From contig VNWV01000002.1 of the NCBI GenBank assembly GCA_009801085.1, positions 186,001 to 250,000 on the forward strand: 64,000 bases of DNA, in the 5' to 3' direction. The position numbers and the translations under genes were made by a program. Origin of the DNA: Lasiodiplodia sp. COLG20. Lineage: Eukaryota > Ascomycota > Dothideomycetes > Botryosphaeriales > Botryosphaeriaceae. Position 1 is the stretch's first letter. Each line of letters opens with the position of its first letter. The notes under the pieces were generated by a model. It searched no databases and was not told the origin of the DNA. It worked only from the letters and a program-made list of their open reading frames with translations. Positions 22,190 to 32,636 of this stretch are shown one piece after another.

Positions 22190-22454
22190 CTAGGTGAAGC
22201 TGGACGAGGTGATGTCGTGCACGGCGGCGCGGTACATGTTCGCGTTGCGCCCCCAGGTTCGCGATGACGTGCGAGGTGACCATATAGTCGTGCTCGTTGG
22301 GGGCGTGAAGGAAGGAAGCCAACCAGAATGACGACGATGAGCCATCGAGGTCCTGGGTATGCGACATGACAACGTCGAAGGGCGTGGGTAGCGTTGGCTT
22401 GTTGGGACAATCACCACTTGCCATGTACTCTGCGCTATGTTCGATACTTCCCAC
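22190..22454 (-). pseudogene. Fragment resembling AsqI/AttH (CrtC-like) family protein
   Basis: The minus strand reads LDGSSSSFWLASFLHAPNEHDYMVTSHVIANL in one frame and NMYRAAVHDITSSSFT in the next, then a TAG. The order (SSFW-SF...HV...YRA-V-DI) fits the N-terminal part of fungal hydroxyneurosporene-synthase/AttH-like proteins such as AsqI. Only about 90 residues are recoverable, with a frameshift near 22255, so it is a relic. The assignment is tentative. Confidence 0.35.
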
Positions 22455-22882
22455 GGAGGTAGCAAGCCCTTGGAGCTGGCTTCTGTCATATTTCCATGCT
22501 CGTTGGTGCTGGGGAACTTGATGCTTTGAAAAAGCCCTTAGGCCTGGTTACACGGCCAACTTTTCCCCTAGGCCTAAGCCGAGGTGGACCTTTGGTGTTG
22601 TGAGAGGCCACCGAGTGATTTTCACCGCCCATATCGGGTTTCTGTCTGTGAGCTTTCTCCACTAGTACAATAAGGGGGAACATTTGACCGCATCAATTGG
22701 TCTTTGCTCCACGCAGCTTCAGCATTCGTGTTCGCAATGCAGTGGTCATCAGAAATGTATCATCAATCACATTGAATGCACAATGGTCTCCATTACAGTT
22801 CTATGTACAGTTTCTTTCCATTAGGCCTCCTTCTTTGTCAAAACACCCAGCTACCTCCATGAGAAGCTTTTGGTACAGACGG

Positions 22883-23371
22883 TCAAAAGTATGCGAGCGG
22901 GTTGGTTGCGTTGGGGTACATGACTTGCTGCACATCCCAATGTTCGGTGATGCAGGTTCCGTTGAGCCGAAATATGTCGACAATAGCCTTGCCCAGAGTG
23001 CCCGGCTGCTGGCGGTGAACGTGGAGAGCAACGTAATCCAGATCCGAGATAGTGCGGGTCACGTTATTGACAAGGTTCGGTGTAGACAGAATTTGTTTTA
23101 AGCCTGTGGCGGCAATGGCTTTCCCGGAAGGGGCACCTGGGTTGTGTTGGATGTAAGGCTCCATGGTGTAGGCGAGGAGCGTGTCGACGTCTTTATCCGC
23201 ATACGCTTGCGCCCAAATTGCAGTCGTCTCGCGCTGTAGTTCCAAAAGGGCGCCGGGCGTCTTGGTGATTGCCGCAGAAAGGTCTGGCAGGGGAGTGCAC
23301 AAGAGGGAATCGCTCGTAGCTGTGGCCAGCAGACAGGCATCTGCGAGGACTAAGAGATGGGAGAAACGCAT
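22883..23371 (-). CDS. Secreted SnoaL/NTF2-like protein
   Basis: A 162-residue product. The signal peptide MRFSHLLVLADACLLATATS is followed by a cone-shaped NTF2/SnoaL fold: a helix with WAQAYADKDVDTLLAYTMEPYIQHNP (the YIQHNP motif is common in SnoaL-like cyclases), GLKQIL, the strand DYVALHVHRQ and the pair DIFRLNGTCITEHWDVQQVM. SnoaL relatives include polyketide cyclases and hydrolases, and many fungal secreted members are uncharacterised. Methionine 23371 is chosen because it begins the signal peptide; the frame extends 35 codons further upstream without support. Four Cys could pair. No biosynthetic cluster surrounds it. Confidence 0.78.
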   Translation of the reverse strand: MRFSHLLVLADACLLATATSDSLLCTPLPDLSAAITKTPGALLELQRETTAIWAQAYADKDVDTLLAYTMEPYIQHNPGAPSGKAIAATGLKQILSTPNLVNNVTRTISDLDYVALHVHRQQPGTLGKAIVDIFRLNGTCITEHWDVQQVMYPNATNPLAYF

Positions 23372-23988
23372 GGTAGAATAGATGAAGAATCTGGTGACTT
23401 GAGGATTGATGTCAAGGGACTGATAATGGGCGATCAAGTGGACATTATTACTAGCTGTACTTAAGTATTTTCTCACCTCTGATCAAAGTCAGGCTATACA
23501 CTGTTCGATGCTCGGAAGAATCATGCAATCCCCGCCTTAACTCCGCCAGCCGGTAGTTGGACACAATCTCGGGGGAAAACTTCCCCAAATAACGCTTGGC
23601 AATAACAAAAGCGGTGTCTTTGAATATTAGCGGCTGGCAGTGACCGGATCATTTAGCTTTGCAGTTCCGAGTTCCATTGCATAAGTCGACTGGCTCACTG
23701 AATGCAGACGTGATTTCTCATCAGAGACTGTGCCACCGCCCAACGCACAGATGTCGCCGCGCTCGTCCGGTGCTCTAGGGCTCGTCGACTTATCACCATG
23801 CATGAAGGGAGGCCAATGTCTCTACGATAGTTCTCTTAATCGGAGAGGTTGGCGTTTTACATAGCCAGGATTGTCACCGCACTAAGCATTGTTTCCTCGA
23901 AATTTCGGGGCTACCAGCCTGTAACCCCGTCTCGACCGTCACTAGCCTCTAGCTCTCTCCTTCCTCCCTCCAAGACAACCGGCATCAA

Positions 23989-24240
23989 CTAGAGACTATA
24001 GAAGCTACTCAAGAGTTTTCGCAACCAGCTTAGCTCAATAGGGGAGATGCCATGTGCAACGGCTTTGCTGTCAGGTGAAAACGCAATTGACGAATCCAGC
24101 CCATCGTTCCGCTTTCGATGTTTCACTTCCCGTGGTGCATCTTCGTCCACATCCCATATTATGACTGCTTCGTTGGATAGACAAGCCAATGAAGGACTAT
24201 TCCGGGAGAAAGAGATGTACTCAATCCATTCTTCGTAAGG
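23989..24240 (-). pseudogene. WD40-repeat relic
   Basis: The minus strand encodes about 80 residues typical of WD40 blades: EYISFSRNSPSLACLS, then AVIIWDVD, then SIAFSPDSKAVAHG. No NACHT or other upstream domain is connected, and no start is available. It probably derives from the sensor region of an NLR/STAND gene. The NLR at 10-13 kb lacks such repeats, but distance and lack of linking sequence argue against direct continuity. Confidence 0.55.
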
Positions 24241-24791
24241 TAGAAATGGAGTACAGTCAGCTTCTATAGTGCTACATATTACAGGTGCTTTTCTAGATAA
24301 TAAATAAACACGAGCCGGTCTATCTATATTAATATGTCTCTACTAGCGTTACCTAGTATTAATCGAAGCCCCTGGCTAATACAACGACAAGCCGACGATA
24401 AATAGTCAATGCCAGCTTTCTTGCGTTTTCATCAGTGCTGCTGGCACCCGCTCCGACGGCCGAAGCTTCCTCAATAGTTCTTAACACTGATAAAATCCAA
24501 CATAGAGGTAGATTCGTCGACCACGATAGGGAGGGCCGCATGCGGGCCTATGACCTGTCCCGGCTGACCGGTGCGTTGTTCCATATCAGGAGCTACGACC
24601 ACGGATTGACGGAGCTAGCGATTAGCACGTATAAATACTGTCATCAGCACATGTCAGGCCAGCTCAGTAGCACCGGCTTCATCGCCTATATGGGGCTCTG
24701 GATTGACCGTCGGGGTCCAAGTCGACTACTCGAACTCAATGGGGGACGAGCTTGTGAGAAAGGTATTAATCAGAAGGAAATATAAAGAGTA
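24241..24791. other. Intergenic, no supported gene
   Basis: An open plus-strand frame at 24435-24785 (116 codons) has no recognisable domain. The rest is AT-rich. Confidence 0.35.
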
Positions 24792-27080
24792 CTACAAAAG
24801 TGCTCCTTGCTTCATGCCCTTTGTCCATCGCTGTGGAGGCCTTGCCTGAGCTCCATATTCGTCACTAGTGATAGACTCCGTAGGAACCCAAACCGCAAAC
24901 ACGAAATAAGGTAGCAACTCTTCCCCATCGCCTACTGAGCCATCATCAACCTCCAAGCCCTCACCAGCCTCTGAAACTTCGTCAATACGAGAACCTTCAT
25001 CAGAATTTGAAATATTGTCAACGTCTACAATTTCGTCAACGTGTGGACCTTCATCAATTTCAAACCCTTCATGAACGTCTGAAACTTCATGAACGTCCGA
25101 ACCTTTGTCAACCTGTGGAAAAGGAAATGCCTCGTAAAGTAAAGTCCTATCAGGTCGGTTGCTGTCTGCCATAGAAATAGTGATATAATCACCTTTGTCG
25201 GCTTTTGCTCCGATTCCGATGCCTCCACTAGAGAATCCAACTCTTGGCTGCACATCATTGCCGTCACCTGGATGGAAGATCAGTTTAACACCCTTCTTCT
25301 CGCAGTATTCCACATCTAGCTCGAGCGCGGCGGCTACTATGCTATAGATAGCGTCGTGAATCTTATCTAAGTCAGAAGGGTCTATGTACGGCTCCAAGTG
25401 CTGGCGGTACGCATCCAGGATATTTCCGTCGACGCCATGGGTAACAAAGAAGTCCAAATACGGTCGAAGTGAGCGATACCGCCTTAGCTGACGTTTGGCG
25501 GTGGTGTCTTCCGGTGAGGTTTCGAACGTCAATGGGTCGGTCATAAACCTTTGCGTAAAGTCGGATCTGAATGCACCTAAAAGTGTTTGCCCTCTCCGAA
25601 TTTCCCAGTTCTTCATAGCCCCGTGCAATAGTTCGACCAATCGAGGGGTGATCTCCACGCCATATGATGCCCCCAAATATGAGTCATCGTTTTCGAGTTC
25701 GACCTCGTACATCTGAATTAGATCTTGGTAGTCAAATGCTTTCATGGAAAGAGCAGGTTGTTTGGTGTTGAAAATGCAAATTGGAACCAGGGTCGTGTTT
25801 TCCAACACATCGAATGTCCAGCCCTCACTTGCCAGAGTACGATAGACATCAATGTCAGCGGCTGGCACGACGCCAGATAGATAGTCTGCAGGCTTCCAAA
25901 GTGCTGATCCAAAACAAGGGGCACCAAAGAGACCTTGGGGGGCTGTAGTAGCGAATGCCATGTGGTGGTTCTTTTGAAATTGATCGATGGCGTCTTGTAG
26001 GAGGTCTGAAAACTCCATAGACTTGTAGTGATCCGGAATTTTGTATCCAGGGCAGGCAGTCCAAATCGAGATGACATAGTCCCTGGGTCGCGTCGCTTCA
26101 CGCCTGACTCGATAACGGTCTCGCATTATCCCTATTTCACCTTGTAGTCGGTGAATGAAATGAAAAACCTCTGTTAGGCTCTCAGTCGATTTTCCATTGC
26201 ATGCTTCCGCTCCCAGAAGGAAACGGAAGAAACTTTGTGTCATGCCCTGCAACCCCCCGTGATCTTGCGGCCCGAATAGGTAATAGATGTAATCTACCAA
26301 CATGACTGCTTCGGCCTGGTTCTTGTAATGCTCTGCACCCTTCTGAGCATAGGCCAAAGTATAATCCTCGTCCATGGAGCTATGACGTAGATGCTTATCG
26401 ATCATAAGCTTGCTGAAGGCAGGAACATCTTGCGGATCCCGAAATCCATCCTGGGTGGCGCATTTTCTCTTTTCCTTCGATGCCCAGACGCACCGGACTC
26501 TTTGAGAGAACATCAACTCCTGCCGAGGCCATAACCTTCGGACCCAAGAACTGACTCCCCAACCCAAGCATCCTTTCCGACCCGACGCGCACTCGTCGAG
26601 TTGTGTTTTGTATTTTGGATCGTCTGGTATCTTGCTAAGTTCGTCGAGGATTTCTGGAATGCAGCCGCAGGGGTTTCCGGGCATGAATATGACGACATCT
26701 AAGGTGCGGAAGATAGATGGGATGTCTGCAAGGGCCTTCGCAACCTGTTCCTCCTTTTGCGGCATACAAAGTTGGTCAATCCAGAGTGCCTTCTGATTTG
26801 ACAGCTCTGCTAGTCGTTCAACAACATCCTGTAGTGCCCATTCACTACCGAGCTCCATGCTGACTTCTCTTCCGTCGCAAAAATGTCCAATGAGTCTTCT
26901 TTGGCGATCGAACTCGCCCCACGCGTAGGATATGGCAATAGCATTATCTCGGTGTAGAGAGACATCATCGACACGAATGACCAGGTGCGGAGTTGTAGGA
27001 AAGGTGCAGGTGTCATCTTCACAGACTGTAAAGTGAGCAACGCGGGTGCTATTTACAAGGCTGGAAGCAATTTCTGCCAT
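24792..27080 (-). CDS. HET-domain protein with acidic C-terminal repeats
   Basis: A 762-residue, intron-free member of the heterokaryon-incompatibility (HET) family. The three HET blocks are present in the N-terminal 170 residues: AIAISYAWGEF, ALWIDQLCMPQKEEQ and the region of VVIFMPGNP...SWVRRLWPRQELMFSQ. HET domains are TIR-like death-inducing modules in fungal allorecognition. The middle (about 200-600) is unassigned. Residues about 655-720 form an acidic stretch of degenerate hexapeptide-like units (VDKGSDVHE, VSDVHEG, IDEGPHVDE, VDDGS). The start at 27080 matches the expected distance to the first HET block. No NACHT domain is linked in this gene. Confidence 0.88.
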   Translation of the reverse strand: MAEIASSLVNSTRVAHFTVCEDDTCTFPTTPHLVIRVDDVSLHRDNAIAISYAWGEFDRQRRLIGHFCDGREVSMELGSEWALQDVVERLAELSNQKALWIDQLCMPQKEEQVAKALADIPSIFRTLDVVIFMPGNPCGCIPEILDELSKIPDDPKYKTQLDECASGRKGCLGWGVSSWVRRLWPRQELMFSQRVRCVWASKEKRKCATQDGFRDPQDVPAFSKLMIDKHLRHSSMDEDYTLAYAQKGAEHYKNQAEAVMLVDYIYYLFGPQDHGGLQGMTQSFFRFLLGAEACNGKSTESLTEVFHFIHRLQGEIGIMRDRYRVRREATRPRDYVISIWTACPGYKIPDHYKSMEFSDLLQDAIDQFQKNHHMAFATTAPQGLFGAPCFGSALWKPADYLSGVVPAADIDVYRTLASEGWTFDVLENTTLVPICIFNTKQPALSMKAFDYQDLIQMYEVELENDDSYLGASYGVEITPRLVELLHGAMKNWEIRRGQTLLGAFRSDFTQRFMTDPLTFETSPEDTTAKRQLRRYRSLRPYLDFFVTHGVDGNILDAYRQHLEPYIDPSDLDKIHDAIYSIVAAALELDVEYCEKKGVKLIFHPGDGNDVQPRVGFSSGGIGIGAKADKGDYITISMADSNRPDRTLLYEAFPFPQVDKGSDVHEVSDVHEGFEIDEGPHVDEIVDVDNISNSDEGSRIDEVSEAGEGLEVDDGSVGDGEELLPYFVFAVWVPTESITSDEYGAQARPPQRWTKGMKQGALL
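24922..25116 (-). repeat. Degenerate in-frame repeats inside the HET gene
   Basis: Roughly 18-30-bp imperfect units of the type GTTGACGAAGGT/GATGAAG... encode alternating acidic phrases (DEGS, DVHE, IDE, VDEI). They look like decayed tandem duplications within the coding region and are a likely site of length variation between strains. Confidence 0.5.
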
Positions 27081-27690
27081 TTCAGAGAGGAGAGGGCGTA
27101 AAAAGCAATGTAGGAGTTGTTTTGATGAAGGTGGTTCTGGGTTTGCAACTATCAGGTTAATACTAATAGTGGTTCAGGCAGCAGCAACCCTTGTATGCGA
27201 ATACGTGTTCATGCATGATAGGAGCGCAAAAACTCAGCCTTAGGGCATGAAACTAGCTGCTGCCGCCTGGAGTAAGCCACAACTAGGAATACGAACGCGA
27301 GAGCGAGAACTCGCCCAGTTAAATTGTCTGCGCAGCATGAGATCCCCGCAACATACGAGGAGGGGCTTGTACGTCATGGGTCAGAGGCTGGTGCTACGTG
27401 TCAACCCCGCAGAGCCTTGACACTGTTTTGCACGTCGCAGTCGACAAGGCTTGCGGCTCTATCGAGGCTATTTCCGTACCCGAGAGTGGCAAAGTTGCAT
27501 GTTGAGATTTATATCCGTGAAAATGGTCATATACAGGTACTTAAGGAAGAGACAGCGCCTAGAGTGGTGCCTTTAAAATAGGGGATATGGGTAAAGCAAT
27601 GTATAATAAATATTTATTGTATGATATTGAGACCCTTTTGTTAATTAACAAATAGTATTAATCTCTACGGGATACATAACTAAGTATATT

Positions 27691-27755
27691 TGAATTCGAC
27701 TCTAATGAGCACGTCTTACGTCATGGCTGCGTTTCAGCTCTAGAATGCTGTAACT
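27691..27755 (+). repeat. Imperfect direct repeat, copy 1
   Basis: About 60 bp beginning ATTCGACTCTAATGAGCAC and continuing TCTTACGTCATGGCTGCGTT. It aligns with 36608-36669 at roughly 50 of 60 positions by eye, in the same orientation. The two copies bracket the segment with the RZ-finger relic, AAA_28, CYTH, kinase and viperin genes. Confidence 0.55.
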
Positions 27756-27779
27756 ACACGAATTTCGCAGGCAAGCAGT

Positions 27780-28240
27780 CCTCCGCAAATTTTCGAGGTC
27801 CTACTCTTCTACGCGCAGTATGCACAAAGCTGTCGAGCGTCTTTTCGTCTCCGTAGCTCAACATGGGCATCTTCGAGAAGAAGGCATGAGCAAAGTCGAC
27901 GCCGCTCGACGGATCTGCATAGGGAATCCAGGCTCTACAAACGGGATGATGGCCGAAGTCGAAGCTGTGGAGACCATGCTCCGAGCCTTAACCTTCTTCA
28001 GCGTTGTTACTTCAAAAGAAAGACGCGCAGTTCTGTCTGCAATGGTCTCTAGATTCAGTGGTACTGGTCATTGGTATTATTGTGAGAACGGGCACCCATT
28101 CACTATCGGAGAATGGCATGCCGACGTAAGAGACGATATGTCCTTAATGCGGAAGTGCGGCGAGAGGAACCACCAGCTTGGGTCAGGTGTGCAGAGGGCG
28201 GATGATCTGGACGGGGAGCCAAGAGATTTGAGTTTGTAGT
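27780..28240 (+). pseudogene. C-terminal relic of a ZNFX1/NFX1-type helicase (RZ zinc finger)
   Basis: About 140 residues read as the C-terminal end of a large SF1 helicase: AEVEAVETMLRALTFFSVVTSKERRAVLSAM, then the RZ-finger core GTGHWYYCENGHPFTIGE. After this the frame slips: the next finger parts appear in another frame as GMPT-stop-ETICP-stop-CGSA, where the family has Gln at both stop positions, then return as NHQLGSGVQRADDL. Thus one cysteine pair and the Gln codons are lost through a frameshift and CAA/CAG-to-stop changes. The helicase core is absent from the window. ZNFX1-type helicases act in small-RNA silencing and antiviral sensing in other eukaryotes. Confidence 0.75.
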
Positions 28241-29299
28241 CCATGAATGACTCTTTTTTGGAGGGGGTGCATGCTAAGCCCTTTGCAGGAATGTACGATT
28301 GCTTAACTCCGCGCTTATGATGCTTCTGTTTGGGAAGTTAAGCTTTTCGAATTCTGGAACTCACCACGGTGATTGGAAATTGACTCTGTGTTCTTCAAAG
28401 AAAGAGGAGCGGTAAAGCTGCCAAAGAACCACAAGTAAATGTTAATCTGAACCCGTTACAGTCCATTTGAAGGACTTGATAAGAGTTCCGGGAATGGAAG
28501 AGGTTGTCACGTGATAAGAACATGCTTGCCAAGAAAGCTAGTGTACGATGACTCCGCACTGAAAACGTAGCAAAGTTTTTGCGATTTGGGATCAATGTGA
28601 CACCGTGAGTAGCCGTCTTCGGGTAGCACTGGCACTCGCAGTGCGGCTATTGGTATGCTCGGATACACTGTATGTCAATGTACATACCTCTGAATCTACA
28701 CCCTTTTCTGCTCCTCTCCACTGACTACTAGAGGATTGACTGTATCCGCTAATATATTGCTATACTCCCAAGACAGTAATACTTATATCATATACGTCAT
28801 AGCCATTCTTAAATGACCGACCTTTTTTGGAAATTACGGTGCAAAACCGTTGCCGAAACGACGTTGAGATCAGACTATCTCTATATAAAATCTTATACGT
28901 AACCTAAGTACAATGGAAAACGTTCGTCACATGACTCCAGAACCAACTTTCCTTTTTCAATTAACACAAAAGCTAGGTTTTTTTTTGAAAAAAAAACAAA
29001 AAAGATCAAGAAAAGGAAACAAATGTACTTAAAAAAGAGCGTCGTTATAGCAAAAGGCTCCAGGTACGCCTCTCCATCGCATTAAGCTTACCAATCTAGG
29101 AAACAAAGGCTTAAACAGTCACAGAAAAAAAAGAAGAAACAACAAAAATGAAAGCCCATGAACGGTACTGATTTACTCGGGTTTCGACAAAATCACACGA
29201 GTGGAACAGTCCCCTTCGTTACACATACAGCGATTCGCTCACCGGACTGTATATGAACTCTCTTATGGTTGATATACAGGAACGTGAGTCGTTTCAATG
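28241..29299. other. AT-rich intergenic region
   Basis: About 1.06 kb with poly-A and poly-purine tracts (near 28980-29000 and 29125-29150), no frame longer than 66 codons, no repeat ends recognised. Confidence 0.4.
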
Positions 29300-31429
29300 T
29301 TACAGAGTGAATCTCGCATCCGGCGGTGATGGGGTGAACCATTCACCGAGGCGACCTTCATCGCGAAAAGCTTGGCTTAAGGTTTCACACTCTGTAAGGT
29401 TAAATGGTGTTGGGAATCCGATAGCGTTTGGGCGAGGTTGGTCTACCTCGTCATCAATCATACCGGGTCCGGAGAAACGACAAGTCGAATTGCTGTCGAG
29501 ATACGGATGTTCCCCTCGAAGATCCAGGGAACTCCCGACATTGGTGACGGGGAACGCTACATCTTCCATAAGATCAATTTCCACGACGTCGGACGTCGTG
29601 GCAACCTGATCCACCTCTAGTCATAGCCTGTCAGCTCCTAAACTAAATCTACCAGAAAACTTCCTACTTGCCGTGGCTTTGTGATAAGCCGGAGGGGGTG
29701 AGCATGTCAAAAGGCCTGACCGAACCATAATTTCCATGTACGGAGCCAGAGCTACCAGCATTAGGTCGCATTTGTAGATTCGAATTTTCCGAATGGGCAT
29801 GCCTGGTTTGAGAGGATGGATTTGGGTTCCATTAATCGACGCAGATGCCATAATTGCAGCTAGAACTGGTTTGAGGACTCGGTGGGGGGCATAACGGTTG
29901 TGCGATATCAGCTCGCTTATTCTGCTCCTCGACTGGCGTTGTCTATACAGGAGTACTGGCGCATGTGGTGGAAGCATCATCACCCCTGGAAAGTCCAGAT
30001 CTTGGACACCCATCCGTCGAAGAAACACGACAATTTTCAATGCAGACGCGCTTCGACGAGTAAATAGGGGGCTGGTTGAGTCTTGCTTTGTGGGTATTGT
30101 CAGAATTAGGAAGAATTGCTCCATGTTGCAGGTTCCTAAAGTCCACGTGTCTGCGTAGAAGTCTTGTTAGTCTCGTCTACGTGCTAGCGAGCTCTACCCT
30201 GCCCGTTCCACAGCTCTCCAAAACCTCAATTATAAGGCTCGCAGTTGAGAAGTCCCAACGCCGTCTTCTTGCATACTCTTGTGTGCCAAGGTTTATAAAC
30301 AACTCCACGCAGATCTTGTAGATGTCCTCTTTGTTAAGCTGGTTTTCCCACCTACATACATGTCTCGCCATCAGCGCAGTTCTCTAAGCTCCGTCGGACC
30401 AAGTATCATTAATTCTCACCGGCTCAAACAGTCGCCTTTCAGTTCAAGGAGACGTCCCATACCAGCTCCTTCGGCAAGCTGGAAGTACACGTTTGCGCCA
30501 TGGATAATACGTCCAAGGTCGTAGACAGTCTCGCCCGTAATCCTCGAGAGCTCTCGCAGTGCGTAAGTTCTAGCCCCACATCCCGTCTCTTTCTTCGCGC
30601 ATATGTGCGGTGTTTGCTGCAAGTAATCTGCACAATGCGAGAGAAGCAGGTAAGTGATACAGCTGACACATGCAATTGCGTATTTATCTTCTTTGTTTTT
30701 CTTGTAGATCTTGCTGACCACCTGCACCACCAGTGGCACCGGGATCGCTATGCATTCAGCATTGTAGGCTTTCTCGGGATTTTGTGGGGCTTCGAGATAG
30801 CGAGAAATGATTTCCCTAAGCTCTCGGATGGGCGGCTCCGGCTTCAAGAAAACACCTCGAAAATTTCTGAGGCCTTCTTTCACTCTCTTGCGGTTTACTT
30901 TGCCTCTCGATCGTGCCTGCCTCAGTGGCTGGCTTGGAGAATCACCTCGATCAGAAGGGGCCCTACCGCCACTCCCTACAAGTGTATTAGTTTTGAAGTC
31001 GCAAAATAGTGATGGGATAGAGACCACTCTGGATCAGCGGCGATAGATATGTGTTCTCTGGAGGAACCATCCACGAGATGAACCGCAACGGTCCGTGGCA
31101 CAGGTTTGTTCTTGCAGGCTCGTCTCTGTCTTCGCTACGTTGAGGCGTGGTCGGGAACGACCCGGCTTGGCGTATAGCCACCAGGAATGAAAGAAGTGAA
31201 AGACCGCAGGAGCCAGGAGAGTCTGATGTGGAACACAGGAACTCTTCAACAATTTCTTGTCCCAAAAAAGATTGGCAAACATTTTCAAGTCGCTTGTGGA
31301 TAGGTATTAGTTTCTACGATCACCATTCGATAGCAGAGCTGCTCAACGTACAGGATCCTCCGAGACCATACGAGGATAGATGGTATAAAGTTTGCCAAAC
31401 GCTCTTTCCAAATCTGCTGCTACAGCCAT
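29300..31429 (-). CDS. Unrecognised multi-exon locus, probably partly decayed
   Basis: A chain of minus-strand exons with good splice sites can be built: 31352-31429, 31025-31292, 30420-30975 and 30181-30351, with introns of 59, 49 and 68 bp and matching phases. The protein so far is about 357 residues, starts MAVAADLERAFGKLY and is rich in Arg/Lys and Ser (RSRGKVNRKRVKEGLRNF). I recognise no domain. The following stretch reads best as a Ser/Gln/Pro-rich tail (MRPNAGSSGSVHGNYG, FDMLTPSGLSQSHGK) but contains TAG and TAA. A different open frame (29621-30124) overlaps it, and a final acidic frame ends at 29300. Either introns were missed or the 3' half is inactivated. A DNA-binding or regulatory protein is possible, but that is a guess. 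Confidence 0.4.
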
Positions 31430-31827
31430 GAAGAAAGATCGTTTTTGTGATGGCTGTAGGTGAGTTCGGCAGCCATCAGGAATAAGGCGCCTGCTGTAGG
31501 TCTTAGAACGTTTTGCTGCCGAGACGTAGATAGGTAGTACAACCAAGGATGCTCCTTACTCTACACCGAAACTATAATAGGCGCATATAGACACCGTGAA
31601 AAGACTAGACTCGTTCGGGACAGAGCTTTACTTCACTTTTTGAAATGAAACTCAAGGTATGCAATTCACAGTAACGGCTTAAAGATAAGCGTTAAGGCCT
31701 GAAGAAACTGAACGTTTAGCTCCAAGTTTATTTAGTTTTTTTTCTTCCCTTCCTAGCATTTCCCTGACGTTGGCGATAGTATTCTAAGCCGTGTGACGGA
31801 ATGAAAAAAAACGCGATTCCTTTCGCA

Positions 31828-32523
31828 CTACCCACGGGTTTGGCTACTAAAACTAAAAGTATCTATGACGAACCCAACTCTCTCTTCCAAACTCGTCAGC
31901 CCTCCAGGTAAAACTGTAAACTCAATGGCTTGCTTCTCTAGCACCTTGGAGAACTCATAACTAAATCTTTCCCACTCTTCAGCCCCTCCGTACTTTAGTC
32001 TCACATCATCATCATTTAGCCACTCTTCATTTCCAGGCGTGCAAAGGATAACCGTCGATTTCCGCATCCATTCCCGCAAGCAAACCCATTCTAGTAATGA
32101 TAACAGCTTCTCTACTAAATAATTTCCCAAATAAACTTGTGCATACACGATAGAATCGATCCCGCTACGGTCGGATATGTACTAGCGATCGCGGAGGGTT
32201 TCCTCGGCCTTGTATTAGACCATCAGTATGCTTTTCTGAAGCGCAATGCCCCTCTCTAGATCCATGACGTCTGCCGAGTTGAAACCGTTGTCGTGCATGA
32301 CTTGTGTGGCTGCCTCTCGGATGAAGGCGGGTACGTCGGTATAGTAAGGGATTCCATCCCGTTCCTTAGCGTTCGAAAAGTATTCTTGTAGCGCTTCAAG
32401 CAGTGTTGTTTTTCCGGTACACTACGCCCCGACAAGGTAGATATTTGAAAGCTTCATGTATGGTTCGCTGGGGATGGCGTTTAGGTGTTTTAAGTGCTTC
32501 AGATTTCCTCGCGTCCTCTTCAT
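31828..32523 (-). pseudogene. AAA_28 (NadR/TTD14-like) P-loop ATPase with three nonsense codons
   Basis: One continuous 232-codon frame from ATG 32523 to the terminal stop at 31828 reads as a P-loop ATPase of the AAA_28 family. It has NIYLVGA-stop-CTGKTTLLEAL (Walker A; Gln expected at the stop), FIREAATQV, LERGIALQ, YISDRSGIDSIVYA (Walker-B-like/ISDR block) and VLPGGLTSLEERVGFV near the end. Internal stops are TAG at 32424-32422, TAA at 32217-32215 and TAG at 32184-32182. The first two stand where Gln is likely; the third precedes YISDR, where Trp is usual. No indel interrupts the frame. In animals the same domain is fused to CYTH in TTD14; here a CYTH gene lies immediately upstream in the same direction. 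Confidence 0.8.
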
Positions 32524-32636
32524 AAGATAAAGCGTGATCTCAATGCGGCTTTATATAGACAATTGTTTGCCTACAGAAACGGTAGAGATTAAAGATGAGT
32601 CTACTCCACTCCTATCCAGACGTACTCGCTGATAGT

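Noticed and set aside
22883..23476. SnoaL-like gene as part of a polyketide cluster with the AsqI-like and monooxygenase relics
   Set aside because: No polyketide or peptide synthase is present, the relics are far apart, and the SnoaL protein has a secretion signal.
23989..24240. WD40 relic as the missing sensor of the NLR at 10-13 kb
   Set aside because: It is 11 kb away, separated by several intact genes on both strands; a separate lost gene is simpler.
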